Below, in pieces: positions 38,418 to 47,420 of a DNA stretch of 64,000 nucleotides; position 1 is the stretch's first letter, and every line of letters begins with the position of its first letter. The notes beneath the pieces were generated by a model, which saw only the letters and a list, made by a program, of their open reading frames with translations, was not told the DNA's origin and did no database searches. Source of the stretch: Pseudomonadota bacterium (GTDB lineage: Bacteria > Pseudomonadota > Alphaproteobacteria > Rhizobiales > Rhizobiaceae). The position numbers were made by a program, and so were the translations under genes. The DNA lies in assembly GCA_023457435.1 (NCBI GenBank), contig JAEWLS010000020.1:84293-148292 (forward strand). Reading direction: 5' to 3'.

Positions 38418-38454
38418 GGCAACACCGGACGGCAATCGGACGGAGTCGGCCGAA

Positions 38455-38506
38455 TTGACCGCAGACAACGATCTGCTAGAAACGCTTACGTTTACGCGCA
38501 CGTCAA
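38455..38506 (+). promoter_or_regulatory. Promoter and second copy of the MerR-type operator, upstream of nitronate monooxygenase
   Basis: TTACGTTTACGCGCACGTCAA at 38486-38506 contains the identical 19-nt core (38488-38506) of the dyad in front of the beta-oxidation operon. A candidate promoter TTGACC (38455-38460), 16-bp spacer, TAGAAA (38477-38482) would place the transcription start inside the motif, an arrangement expected for repression. The motif ends 19 nt before the ATG. Confidence 0.65.
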
Positions 38507-38525
38507 TTGTACGGGGAGACTGACG

Positions 38526-39485
38526 ATGGCATTGCCTGATATTCTCAAGCGTGACCTGCGAATTCCCGTCGTTGCCTCCCCGCTTTTCATCATCTCGCAC
38601 CCGCCGCTGGTTCTGGCGCAGTGCAAGGCCGGCGTCGTCGGGTCGTTTCCTGCATTGAACGCCAGACCCGAGGCACAACTCAGCGAATGGCTCGCCGAGA
38701 TTACCGAGTCCTTGGCAAGCCACAACGCGTCGAACCCTGCTCATCGCGCAGCGCCATTCGCCGTCAACCAGATCGTGCATAAGTCGAACAGCCGGCTCGA
38801 GCACGATCTCAGGATGTGCGTGGAGTACAAGGTGCCGATCGTCATCACCTCGCTCGGCGCCGTGCCCGAGGTGAACCAGGCGGTGCATTCATACGGCGGC
38901 ATCGTGCTGCACGACATCATCCACGACCGGCATGCCCGCAAGGCTATCGAGAAGGGCGCGGACGGGCTTATCGCCGTAGCGGTGGGCGCCGGCGGACATG
39001 CTGGCACGCTCTCGCCGTTTGCGCTCGTCCAGGAGATCCGCCAGTGGTTCGACGGGCCGCTGCTGCTCTCCGGCGCAATCGCGAATGGCGGGGCGGTTCT
39101 GGCGGCGCAGGCGATGGGCGCCGATCTCGCCTATATCGGTTCGCCCTTCATCGCGACGACGGAGGCACGCGCCACGGACGCCTACAAGGAGATGATCGTA
39201 GGCTCCAACGCGGCAGACATCGTCTACTCGAATCTCTTTACCGGGGTGCACGGGAATTACCTCAAGGGCTCTATCGTCGCAGCCGGAATGGATCCGGACC
39301 GGCTTCCCCAATCCGATCCGTCGAAGATGAGCTTCGAAGGCAATCTGACCAAGGCCTGGCGCGACATCTGGGGAAGCGGGCAAGGTATCGGCTCGGTGAA
39401 GGCGGTGGTGCCTGCGGCCGAACTGGTCGATCGTCTCGCGAGCGAGTACGACACTGCCCGCGAACGCATTCTGAAGATCGCTTAA
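38526..39485 (+). CDS. Nitronate monooxygenase (2-nitropropane dioxygenase family)
   Basis: A 319-residue FMN-dependent TIM-barrel enzyme. Signatures: PVVASPLFIISHPPLVLAQCKAG, AVGAGGHAGTLSPFAL (phosphate/FMN loop), LLSGAIANGGAVLAAQAMGAD and YIGSPFIATTEA. It oxidises alkyl nitronates such as propionate-3-nitronate; several relatives have uncertain substrates. ATG at 38526 has GGGGAG upstream. Sharing an operator with the fatty-acid oxidation operon suggests a role in acyl or propionate-type metabolism rather than only nitro-compound detoxification (inference). Confidence 0.9.
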   Translation: MALPDILKRDLRIPVVASPLFIISHPPLVLAQCKAGVVGSFPALNARPEAQLSEWLAEITESLASHNASNPAHRAAPFAVNQIVHKSNSRLEHDLRMCVEYKVPIVITSLGAVPEVNQAVHSYGGIVLHDIIHDRHARKAIEKGADGLIAVAVGAGGHAGTLSPFALVQEIRQWFDGPLLLSGAIANGGAVLAAQAMGADLAYIGSPFIATTEARATDAYKEMIVGSNAADIVYSNLFTGVHGNYLKGSIVAAGMDPDRLPQSDPSKMSFEGNLTKAWRDIWGSGQGIGSVKAVVPAAELVDRLASEYDTARERILKIA

Positions 39486-39499
39486 CATCAATTGTTAAG
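39481..39499. repeat. Inverted repeat CTTAACA-N5-TGTTAAG at the end of the nitronate monooxygenase gene
   Basis: A perfect 7+5+7 dyad that includes the gene's own TAA stop and lies 111 nt upstream of the histidine-kinase gene. TTAA half sites are nine bases apart, so it does not fit the CtrA consensus (seven). It may be an operator for the downstream phosphorelay genes or a small RNA hairpin; it is not a convincing terminator. Confidence 0.35.
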
Positions 39500-39609
39500 C
39501 GCGCCGCGGATTGACGCAGCGGATCGGGTGCCTCAGTAGATAAACACTGGCATATTGGTGATGCATGGGGCACTGATCTGCGACTCTCGCCGGATCCGAC
39601 TGCCCACTA

Positions 39610-41112
39610 ATGCCGATCGCAAAGAACGTCTTCCTCTGGACAACGGCGACCCTGCTTGCGGCGGGGATGCTGGCGCTTCTCGGCATCGTCGGCACATCGT
39701 GGTGGCTGGTCGAACGCTCGAGCGCGTTCTTCGACGAAGAGGTGCTCGCGCTAGCTGGCCGCCGCGCGGTCATCGACACCCGCAAGGCGCTGCAAGACCT
39801 GGAGATCGGTCAGCGCGGATACCTGCTGACCGGCGTCGAGAGCTATCTGGAGCCGTTCAATTCGGCCCGCGTCGCGGTGGAACCGGCATACGCGCGCCTG
39901 GTGGAAGTCCTCAAGCCTTTCCCGCAGGCTGACGAGGCCATGAAGGGGCTTGGCGAAGCCATTCGCCAGAAGCTTGCCGAGATGGAAGAAACGATCGCGC
40001 TGGCGCGGTCGGGGCAGCGCGATGCAGCAATCGAGATCGTGAGGACGGATCGCGGCAAGGCGCTGATGGACCAGAGCCGGATGGTGCTCGAAGCGATTCT
40101 CAACGCCGCTGACGATCGTGTTCGCGCCGGGGTGTCGGCACAGCGCAACAACCTATGGTGGTTGCGCTGGGTGACGATCGGCGGCGGCGGCTTGATTATC
40201 CTCGTCGCCGGTGCGGCGGTGGTCATGGCGCTGCGCTACACGAGCGAACTGGTCGATGCGCGCGCCGAACTCGAGGTGCTGAATAGCGCACTGGAGCAGC
40301 GAGTCGACGAGCGGACGCAGGAGCTCATCCGGGCCAACGAGGAGGTACAGCGCTTCGCCTACATCGTGACCCACGACCTGCGCGCGCCGCTGGTCAACAT
40401 CATGGGCTTCACCAGCGAACTCGACCAGACGATGAAGACCGTGCAGGAGTACGTCCTCGCCGACGGCGCGGAGCTTACGCCGCAGCAGATTCAGGATGCG
40501 CGACAGGCCGCGTCGGAGGACCTGCCGGAAGCCATCGGCTTCATCCGGTCGTCAACCAGAAAGATGGACGGCCTGATCAATGCGATTCTAAAGATATCGC
40601 GCGATGGACGCCGGCCTTTGGTCCCCGAAACCATCGACCTCAAGGCAATTCTCGAGGTCACGGCGGACAATGTCCACCATCAGGTCGCGGAGACCGGCGG
40701 CAAGGTGACCATCACCGCATCCGTGCCGCCAATTGTCAGCGACAGGCTGTCGCTGGAACAGATCTTCGGCAACCTCGTCGACAACGCGGTGAAGTACCGT
40801 GCGAAGGATCGCCCCATCGAGATCGATATCCGCGTTCGGCCGGACATTGGCGGGCGCGTGCGCATCGACGTCGCCGACAATGGCCGGGGCATTGCCGCGG
40901 CCGACCACCAGCGCGTCTTCGACCTGTTCCGGCGCGCCGGCTCGCAGGACAAGCCGGGCGAAGGCATCGGTCTCGCGCATGTCCGGTCGCTGGTGCGCAA
41001 TCTCGGCGGGGACATCACCCTTTCGTCGCAACTCGATATCGGCACCACGATGACGGTCATGCTGCCGACCGACTTGCGCACTGTGCAGAGGAGTAAGCAG
41101 AGTGAGTCATAA
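39610..41112 (+). CDS. CHASE3-domain sensor histidine kinase
   Basis: A 500-residue membrane kinase: TM1 (8-31), periplasmic CHASE3 domain (about 36-178; LQDLEIGQRGYLLTG is the family hallmark), TM2 (about 186-208), a coiled coil, HisKA with H255 in YIVTHDLRAPLVNIMGF, and HATPase_c with FGNLVDNAVKYRA, DVADNGRGI and GEGIGLAHVRSLV. The CHASE3 ligand is unknown. Its 3' end overlaps the receiver gene by 11 nt. It is the first gene of a three-gene phosphorelay. Confidence 0.93.
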   Translation: MPIAKNVFLWTTATLLAAGMLALLGIVGTSWWLVERSSAFFDEEVLALAGRRAVIDTRKALQDLEIGQRGYLLTGVESYLEPFNSARVAVEPAYARLVEVLKPFPQADEAMKGLGEAIRQKLAEMEETIALARSGQRDAAIEIVRTDRGKALMDQSRMVLEAILNAADDRVRAGVSAQRNNLWWLRWVTIGGGGLIILVAGAAVVMALRYTSELVDARAELEVLNSALEQRVDERTQELIRANEEVQRFAYIVTHDLRAPLVNIMGFTSELDQTMKTVQEYVLADGAELTPQQIQDARQAASEDLPEAIGFIRSSTRKMDGLINAILKISRDGRRPLVPETIDLKAILEVTADNVHHQVAETGGKVTITASVPPIVSDRLSLEQIFGNLVDNAVKYRAKDRPIEIDIRVRPDIGGRVRIDVADNGRGIAAADHQRVFDLFRRAGSQDKPGEGIGLAHVRSLVRNLGGDITLSSQLDIGTTMTVMLPTDLRTVQRSKQSES

Positions 41113-41548
41113 CGCCAAACCCGTCACGATCGTCATGATCGAGGACGACGAAGGCCATGCCAGGCTGATCGAGAAGAACATCCGCCGCGCCGGTGTGAAC
41201 AACCCGATCCTCCCGTTCACCAACGGCACCGCGGCGCTAAATCACTTGCTCGGCAGCGACGGCAGCGGGCTGTCGCAGGCAGGGCAGCAGCTCCTTGTGC
41301 TGTTGGACCTCAATCTGCCCGACATGACGGGCGTCGATATCCTCGAGAAGATCAAGTCCAACGTGCACATCAAGCGCACGCCGGTCGTGGTGCTGACCAC
41401 CACCGACGACGAGCGCGAGATCAAGCGCTGTTACGATCTCGGGGCCAACGTCTACATCACCAAGCCGGTGGACTACGAGAATTTCGCCAACGCTATACGT
41501 CAGCTCGGCCTGTTCTTCTCGGTCATGCAGGTGCCCGAGGCGGAATGA
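41102..41548 (+). CDS. Single-domain response regulator (Rcp1/CheY-like)
   Basis: A 148-residue stand-alone receiver: acidic pocket E14-D15-D16, phosphoacceptor D69 in LLDLNLPDMTG, T100, and K121 in YITKPVDYENF. The long beta2-beta3 insertion and the LDLNLP core resemble receivers paired with bacteriophytochrome-type kinases. GTG at 41102 lies inside the kinase gene, and the stop overlaps the next ATG by 4 nt. With no output domain it must act by protein contact or as a phosphotransfer intermediate. Confidence 0.93.
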   Translation: MSHNAKPVTIVMIEDDEGHARLIEKNIRRAGVNNPILPFTNGTAALNHLLGSDGSGLSQAGQQLLVLLDLNLPDMTGVDILEKIKSNVHIKRTPVVVLTTTDDEREIKRCYDLGANVYITKPVDYENFANAIRQLGLFFSVMQVPEAE

Positions 41549-42588
41549 TGCCGAACGGCAATCTTCGCGTTCTGCATATCGACGACGACGAGGCGCTGAC
41601 GCGCCTGTTGTCGCGCGCGCTGGGACGGCGGGGCTATGCCTTGGAGAACGAGACTACCGGTGAGGCCGGCCTGGCCCGGATCGCGGCGGGCGGCATCGAC
41701 GTGGTGGTTCTCGATCATTATCTGGAAGGCGGTACCGGTACCTGGCTGCTGGAGCGCCTGGCCGCGTCTGCCGACGCACCCCCCGTGGTCTACGTCACCG
41801 CCTCGGACGACACCAGCATCGCTGTCGAGGCGCTCAAGGCCGGCGCCGCGGACTATGTGCACAAGAGCGTCGACGAAGGCTTCGTGACGCTGCTCGCGAG
41901 CGCGATAGACCAGGCGGTCGAGAAGGCACGCTGGAAGCGCGAGCGGGAACGCGCCGAGCAGGAAGTGCGCGATGCCCGCGACCGTGCCGAGCTGCTTCTC
42001 GCCGAGGTCAACCATCGTGTCGCCAACAGCCTGGCGCTCGTGGCATCCCTGGTGCGCATGCAGGCAGCGGCGGTGTCCGATCCGACGGCACGCGACGCGC
42101 TCGCCGAGACGCAGGCGCGAATCTCGGCGATCGCCGGATTGCATCGCAAGCTCTACACGTCGGACGACGTGCGGACGGTCGATTTGGATTCGTATCTCGC
42201 GTCGCTCATGGCCGAACTCGACACCTCGATGAAGGCTGCCGGGCACCGACCGACGATCCGCATGGAGCTGGCGCCGTTCCGGCTGCCTACCGATCGCGCG
42301 GTCTCGGTAGGACTTCTGGTCACCGAACTTGTCACCAACGCGTACAAGTACGCTTATGCCGGACGCGATCCCGGCGAGGTCCGGCTGCGGCTGCAGCCCG
42401 AGAGTCACACGGCCGCCCTGCTCGAAGTGGAAGACGACGGCATCGGGTGGGATGGAACCGGCAAGGCGAAAGGCACCGGCCTCGGCATGAGGATCGTCCG
42501 GGCCATGGCGCAGAACCTGGGTACGGAAGTCAGCTACGTACCCGCGGCGGGAACGCGGGTACATGTCCTGATACGCGCAGAGGCCTGA
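41545..42588 (+). CDS. Receiver-HisKA_2/HWE hybrid histidine kinase
   Basis: A 347-residue soluble protein: N-terminal receiver (5-125) with D57 in VVVLDHYLEGG and K107, then a HisKA_2-type dimerisation box with H157 in LAEVNHRVANSLALVASLV, and an HWE-type ATPase domain (LLVTELVTNAYKYA, EDDGIGWDG, GTGLGMRIVRAM). The receiver-before-kinase order implies that it is itself controlled by phosphorylation. HWE/HisKA_2 kinases often feed the general stress response in alphaproteobacteria. It ends 5 nt from the convergent coxM-type gene. Confidence 0.92.
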   Translation: MMPNGNLRVLHIDDDEALTRLLSRALGRRGYALENETTGEAGLARIAAGGIDVVVLDHYLEGGTGTWLLERLAASADAPPVVYVTASDDTSIAVEALKAGAADYVHKSVDEGFVTLLASAIDQAVEKARWKRERERAEQEVRDARDRAELLLAEVNHRVANSLALVASLVRMQAAAVSDPTARDALAETQARISAIAGLHRKLYTSDDVRTVDLDSYLASLMAELDTSMKAAGHRPTIRMELAPFRLPTDRAVSVGLLVTELVTNAYKYAYAGRDPGEVRLRLQPESHTAALLEVEDDGIGWDGTGKAKGTGLGMRIVRAMAQNLGTEVSYVPAAGTRVHVLIRAEA

Positions 42589-42593
42589 GACGA

Positions 42594-43394
42594 TCAGCCG
42601 ATCGCGGCCGCGACCGCGCGCTTGGCCATTACGACGACGAGATTGGCGCGATAGGCAGGGCTCGCGTGGATATCGCCCATCATGCTGTCCGAAGGAAACG
42701 TCATGCCTTCCAGAGCCGATGGGCTGAAGTTCCGCGACAGTGCGGCCTCTAGCGTCTCGGCACGGAAGACGCCATTGTCTCCGGCGCCGGTCACTCCGAC
42801 ACGCACGCCATCCTCGTCGCGCGCAACGAAGACGCCTGCCATCGCATAGCGCGAGGCCGGATTCGGAAACTTCATGTAGCCTGCCTGCGCGGGCGCCGTG
42901 AAACGGATCTCGGTCACCATCTCGTGGTCTTCGAGCGCGGTTTCGAACAGGCCGGTGAAGAAGTCCGCGGCAGCGATCTCCCGCTTGTTGGTGACGATGG
43001 TCGCGGCCATAGCCAGCAATGCGGCTGGATAGTCGGCCGCCGGATCGCTGTTGGCGACCGAGCCCCCTATCGTTCCCATGTAGCGAACATGGGGATCGCC
43101 GATGTGGCCGGCGAGACCGGCAAAAGCAGGGCACAGCGCCTTGAGAGCCGCGTCGTTGGCGATCTCGAAATGCGTGGTGCCGGCACCGATGCTGACGTCG
43201 CGCCCGGATACGCGCACGCCCTTGAGCTCGGCAATGTGACGCAGGTCAACGAGGTCCGACGGCGCGGCAAGGCGCTGCTTCATCGCCGGAATGAGGGTCA
43301 TGCCGCCGGAGACGAACTTGCCGTCGTCGGCGCCGGCGACCAGCGACAGCGCTTCCGCAACCGACGCAGCGCGATGATAGGTGGTCTGATACAT
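42594..43394 (-). CDS. coxM: Molybdenum hydroxylase FAD subunit (CoxM-like)
   Basis: A 266-residue medium (FAD-binding) subunit of the xanthine-oxidase/CO-dehydrogenase family. FAD motifs VSGGMTLIPAMKQRL (about 28-42) and TIGGSVANSDPAADYP (about 108-123) are intact, followed by the CO_deh_flav_C domain. It starts 2 nt after the coxS-type stop. The substrate cannot be named without the large subunit, which is not in this cluster. Many coxSML-type operons in soil alphaproteobacteria oxidise aromatic or N-heterocyclic aldehydes, not CO. Confidence 0.9.
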   Translation of the reverse strand: MYQTTYHRAASVAEALSLVAGADDGKFVSGGMTLIPAMKQRLAAPSDLVDLRHIAELKGVRVSGRDVSIGAGTTHFEIANDAALKALCPAFAGLAGHIGDPHVRYMGTIGGSVANSDPAADYPAALLAMAATIVTNKREIAAADFFTGLFETALEDHEMVTEIRFTAPAQAGYMKFPNPASRYAMAGVFVARDEDGVRVGVTGAGDNGVFRAETLEAALSRNFSPSALEGMTFPSDSMMGDIHASPAYRANLVVVMAKRAVAAAIG

Positions 43395-43396
43395 AC

Positions 43397-43885
<489 letters not shown>

Positions 43886-44067
43886 GAAATCCATTCCGAA
43901 TGGGTAAGTGGCGCCCTCGGGCGAAGGACGCGCGTCGCCTGAGGAGAGTCTAGCGCAGGCGGACAGCGGCGCCAACCCGCGATCCGATGCGCAAGCGGCC
44001 TTGCCATCGACGATCTATGGCGGTATCAGCCGCCCACGTTTGCAGCGCGGCCAATAAAGCGCTGCGG

Positions 44068-44143
44068 GCCGCAGTAGCTCAGTTGGTAGAGCACGTCATT
44101 CGTAATGATGGGGTCGGGGGTTCGAGTCCCTTCTGCGGCACCA
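44068..44143 (+). tRNA. tRNA-Thr (anticodon CGT)
   Basis: A 76-nt cloverleaf: acceptor GCCGCAG pairs with CTGCGGC, D arm GCTC/GAGC with AGTTGGTA loop, anticodon stem CGTCA/TGATG with loop TTCGTAA (anticodon CGT at 44101-44103, reading ACG threonine), T loop TTCGAGT, discriminator A and encoded CCA (44141-44143). It ends 22 nt before the stop of the feruloyl-CoA synthase gene on the opposite strand. Confidence 0.95.
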
Positions 44144-44165
44144 CCACACATTGCCGAACACTGAT

Positions 44166-46004
44166 TCAGATCATGATCACGCGCGGCGAGCCAGTATAGA
44201 TCTCGGTCACGAGTTCCGCGCGGTTGCGCAGCACGGCACGTTGGTTGACCGAGCCCTTGTCGGTCAGTTCGCCGTGCTCGGGGGACGGCGGCGGGTCGAC
44301 GAGGAGAACCGCGTTGACGAGGGTCGAAGAGCCCGTGCTGTGCTTGGCCAGCTCGGTGAGCTGACGTCTGAACTCGCCTACCACCGCAGGATGCGCGAAG
44401 AGCTGTTCGACCGGCAGGTCCGATCCGGCGAGACGCTTCAGCGCTTCGAGGTTCGGGAAGACCAGTGCCGATACGAACGGCTGGTCGCCGCCGGCCATCG
44501 CCGCGTCGACCACGAGCCCGCCGAAATGGTCGACGAAACCCATCCGCAGCACACCTGAGCTCACCCACGTGCCGGTGTCGAGCTTGAAGTTCTCGGCCGT
44601 GCGACCGTCGAAAACGAAGCCGGCGGAGACGTCTTCCGGATCAGCGAGCCGCAATGCGTCGCCGAAACGGTAATAGCCTTCCTCGTCGAACGCGGCAGCG
44701 GTCAGCTCCGGCGCGCGCCAGTATCCGGGTGTGATGTTCGGGCCCTTGACCCGCGCGTCGAGCTTGCCTTCCATCGGTACGAGCTTGAGGCTGACGCCCG
44801 CTACGGGCAGGCCGACATTGCCTGCCTTGTCCTGCAGCCATGTGCAGGAAAGCGCGACCGGCGCTGTCTCGGTGGCGCCGAGACCGGTCCCGATAATCAC
44901 CGGCCGACCGGTTGCCTGCATCGAGAGGCGCTGGAGCGCGTCCCAGGTGTGCTGCGGCATGCTCGCGCCGGCGTACCAAAGCATCTTAAGCCGCCGAAAC
45001 AACGCCTCACGAAGGGCCTCGTCCCGCTCCAGGAGAGGGATCAGGGCATCGAACCCCTTCGGCACGTTGAAATACCAGGTCGGGGCAACGTCGCGGATGT
45101 TCCTGGCGGTTTCGACTACGCCCGCCGGCGAAGGGCTTCCGTTGTCGATGTAAAGCGTCCCGCCATTGAAGACCGGTATGAAGAACAGCTTGTTCCCGCC
45201 CGCGGTGTGGTGCCATGGCGCCCAGTCGAGCAGAACCGGGGGCTCGTCCTGGAAGAAGGGAAACGTCTCGCGCGTCATGATCTGATTGGAGCAGACCATG
45301 CGCTGCGTGTTGGCGACGGCCTTGGGCGTGCCGGTCGAACCCGACGTGAACAGAAACTTGGCAACATCGTCCGGCCGGATCGCGCCAAAGGCAACATCGA
45401 CGGCATCGGTCGCGACCGTGGCTCGGGCGGTGGCGAAATCCTCTTCCTTGGAGGGTGCACCCCGGGCGTAAAGACGGCGCGCATTGCCGGCCACCGCCTC
45501 TACCGCCGGCCCGAAGCGCTTGGCATCGGCGGCGAAGACCATGCCCGGCGTGATGCCGTCAAACACCTGCCGAAGGCGTCCGAAATCGGTACCGACCAGC
45601 GAGTAGGCTGGCGAAATCGCAGCGTAGGGGATGCCGACATGAACCGCAGCGAGCGCAAGCATGGCATGCTCGAGATCGTTGCCGGACAGGATGGCAAGAG
45701 GGCGTTCGGCCGAGAGGCCGGCGTCGAGCAGGAACTGGCCGAGACTGCGGGCTGCTTCGACGGCCTCGGCAAACGTCAGCCGGCGCCAGCTGCCGTCGGG
45801 CGCGCGCTCCGCATACAGCGTCCGGTCCGGCACCTTGCGGGCCCATTCGAGCAATGGCTCGGTGATGCGATCCGGATAGGGCGGAAGCGGCTGGCGCTGC
45901 TCGACATAGAAGGTGCCGTCGGCCCTGTGGCGGACAAGTACGTCTGGCTGCCAGAAACGGGTACCCCCGGCTGCTGAAACAGCCTTCGTGTCGACAGCCT
46001 GCAT
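44166..46004 (-). CDS. fcs: Feruloyl/coumaroyl-CoA synthase (AMP-forming)
   Basis: A 612-residue ANL-superfamily ligase with P-loop LFTSGSTGTPKAVANT, GTGLGATETAP, NITPGYW, YYRFGDA and FDGRTAENFKLDTGTWVS (hinge). The C-terminal domain is longer than usual, and the GRTAENFKL hinge is typical of feruloyl-CoA synthase-like enzymes. It activates hydroxycinnamates (ferulate, p-coumarate, caffeate) to CoA thioesters. ATG at 46004 has GGAGG. It is divergent from the crotonase-MarR-amidohydrolase genes across a MarR-type dyad, matching hydroxycinnamate degradation clusters in Agrobacterium and Rhodococcus. Confidence 0.88.
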   Translation of the reverse strand: MQAVDTKAVSAAGGTRFWQPDVLVRHRADGTFYVEQRQPLPPYPDRITEPLLEWARKVPDRTLYAERAPDGSWRRLTFAEAVEAARSLGQFLLDAGLSAERPLAILSGNDLEHAMLALAAVHVGIPYAAISPAYSLVGTDFGRLRQVFDGITPGMVFAADAKRFGPAVEAVAGNARRLYARGAPSKEEDFATARATVATDAVDVAFGAIRPDDVAKFLFTSGSTGTPKAVANTQRMVCSNQIMTRETFPFFQDEPPVLLDWAPWHHTAGGNKLFFIPVFNGGTLYIDNGSPSPAGVVETARNIRDVAPTWYFNVPKGFDALIPLLERDEALREALFRRLKMLWYAGASMPQHTWDALQRLSMQATGRPVIIGTGLGATETAPVALSCTWLQDKAGNVGLPVAGVSLKLVPMEGKLDARVKGPNITPGYWRAPELTAAAFDEEGYYRFGDALRLADPEDVSAGFVFDGRTAENFKLDTGTWVSSGVLRMGFVDHFGGLVVDAAMAGGDQPFVSALVFPNLEALKRLAGSDLPVEQLFAHPAVVGEFRRQLTELAKHSTGSSTLVNAVLLVDPPPSPEHGELTDKGSVNQRAVLRNRAELVTEIYTGSPRVIMI

Positions 46005-46056
46005 TGCAACCTCCCAGCGCCGCGTCGGCAACTACGCACGGCCCAAACTAATTCAC

Positions 46057-46072
46057 TTGAAAACAATTTCAA
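46057..46072. promoter_or_regulatory. MarR-type operator dyad TTGAAA-N4-TTTCAA
   Basis: A perfect 16-bp palindrome in the 125-bp divergent region between the CoA ligase and the crotonase-MarR genes. Its size and symmetry fit a MarR dimer, and the marR gene two positions downstream is the obvious binder. In known systems (CouR, FerC, HcaR) such repressors are released by the hydroxycinnamoyl-CoA product. Confidence 0.65.
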
Positions 46073-46129
46073 AGCCAATAGTGTGCCGGGCATTGCGGGC
46101 GGCCTGCGCCGCGCCAGGGAGCGTACCAG

Positions 46130-46912
46130 ATGGCATCGGTCGCCTATGAGTTTTCTGACGACGTGGCGATCATCCGTCTCGACCGCCCGGCAAAACGCAA
46201 CGCCATCAACGACGGCATGATGGAAGAACTCGGGACCTGGGTCGAGAAGGCGCAGGCGGAAGCCAAGGTTGCGGTCATCGCAACGACAGGCGATCATTTC
46301 TCGGCTGGTCTCGACCTCGACGAGCATTCGCGCAAGGACGTGATGGCGGGCGTGATGGGTTCGCGTGCGTGGCACGGGGTCTTTGGGCGAATCCAGCGCG
46401 GTGCGATCCCCTTCATCGCGGCGCTGCGGGGCGCCGTCATCGGCGGTGGATTCGAGCTTGCCGCGACGACGCACATCCGCGTTGCGGAACCATCGACCTA
46501 TTTCGGCCTGCCGGAAGGTCAACGCGGAATTTTCGTCGGCGGCGGCGGCTCGGTGAACATAACCCGCCTCCTCGGCGTGCCGCGCACGACCGACATGATG
46601 CTGACTGGCCGCACGATCGGCGCGGAGAATGCCGAGCGCATCGGCGTCGTGAATTATCTGGTTCCCGCCGGGAAGGCGCTGGAAGAAGCAGTCGCCATCG
46701 CCAGGCGAATCGCCACCAACGCTCCGCTGTCGAATTACGCCACGATCAACGCGCTGCAGCGCATCCACGACAGCGGCTACGACGAGGGCCTGTTCTTCGA
46801 GTCCATGATTGCGACGCTGACCACGACGACGCCTGAAGCGCTCGAGCGGATGCGTGCGTTCGTCGAGAAGCGGGCCGCGAAGGTCGCGCCGCCGGAAACG
46901 CGGAAGGCCTGA
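46130..46912 (+). CDS. Hydroxycinnamoyl-CoA hydratase-type crotonase
   Basis: A 260-residue enoyl-CoA hydratase/isomerase-superfamily protein. CoA-binding DRPAKRNAIND, HFSAGLDLDEH, oxyanion-hole LRGAVIGGGFELAATTH, and the acid/base region PEGQRGIFVGGGGSV. In this setting it would hydrate (or hydrate and retro-aldol cleave) the CoA ligase product. Presence of the CouO-like amidohydrolase favours a CouM-like hydratase over a vanillin-forming Ech; only an assay or tree would settle this. It starts about 60 nt downstream of the MarR dyad. Confidence 0.85.
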   Translation: MASVAYEFSDDVAIIRLDRPAKRNAINDGMMEELGTWVEKAQAEAKVAVIATTGDHFSAGLDLDEHSRKDVMAGVMGSRAWHGVFGRIQRGAIPFIAALRGAVIGGGFELAATTHIRVAEPSTYFGLPEGQRGIFVGGGGSVNITRLLGVPRTTDMMLTGRTIGAENAERIGVVNYLVPAGKALEEAVAIARRIATNAPLSNYATINALQRIHDSGYDEGLFFESMIATLTTTTPEALERMRAFVEKRAAKVAPPETRKA

Positions 46913-46913
46913 A

Positions 46914-47417
46914 ATGGCCGCGTTGCGCAAGCAGACTGCGGCGCTGGAGGCCACGCAAGGCGACACGCAGGCGATCTCCCTCGGTGTCCTCGCAACGCAG
47001 GCTGGGTTCATGCTGCGGATCGCGCAGCTGGCCGCTTTCGAGCGCTTCTTCGACCTGCTCGGCCCGAGCCCGCTCAAGATATCGGAGCTGACCGTTCTGA
47101 TTGCGATTGCCGACAATCCCGGTATCCGTCAGGGCGAAATCGCCGATGTGCTGCGGATAAAGTGGCCGAACATGACGAAACTGGTGCGAGCACTGGAAAC
47201 GCGCGGCCTGCTCGAACGCCATGTGCCCGCGAACGACCGCCGCTCCGTGATATTGGAGCTCACCGGCGAAGGGCGCCGCGCCATCGTCGCGGTGCAGGAC
47301 GCCATGACCAAGGCGGACCGCGAGGCGCTGTCGATGCTCGACGAGAATGAGCACGCACAATTGCTGACGTTGTCGCGCAAAGTCGCCGGTTGGTTGCCGG
47401 CCAAGGACAAGGAGTAA
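46914..47417 (+). CDS. MarR-family regulator of hydroxycinnamate catabolism
   Basis: A 167-residue winged-helix dimer (SELTVLIAIADNPGIRQGEIA, WPNMTKLVRALETRGLLERH, then the wing NDRRSVILELTGEGR). It starts 1 nt after the crotonase stop and ends 3 nt before the amidohydrolase. Linkage and the TTGAAA-N4-TTTCAA dyad suggest a repressor equivalent to CouR or HcaR, responding to a CoA-thioester intermediate. Control of the ABC importer and of ligM by the same protein is possible, but no matching dyad was seen there. Confidence 0.9.
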   Translation: MAALRKQTAALEATQGDTQAISLGVLATQAGFMLRIAQLAAFERFFDLLGPSPLKISELTVLIAIADNPGIRQGEIADVLRIKWPNMTKLVRALETRGLLERHVPANDRRSVILELTGEGRRAIVAVQDAMTKADREALSMLDENEHAQLLTLSRKVAGWLPAKDKE

Positions 47418-47420
47418 GCC

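Noticed and set aside
39481..39499. CtrA site at the end of the nitronate monooxygenase gene
   Set aside because: The two TTAA halves are nine bases apart, not seven; kept only as an unexplained inverted repeat.
44068..44166. tRNA-Thr as an integration site for the adjacent catabolic block
   Set aside because: The block starts 22 nt after the tRNA, but no integrase, no direct repeat of the tRNA 3' end and no change in base composition was seen.
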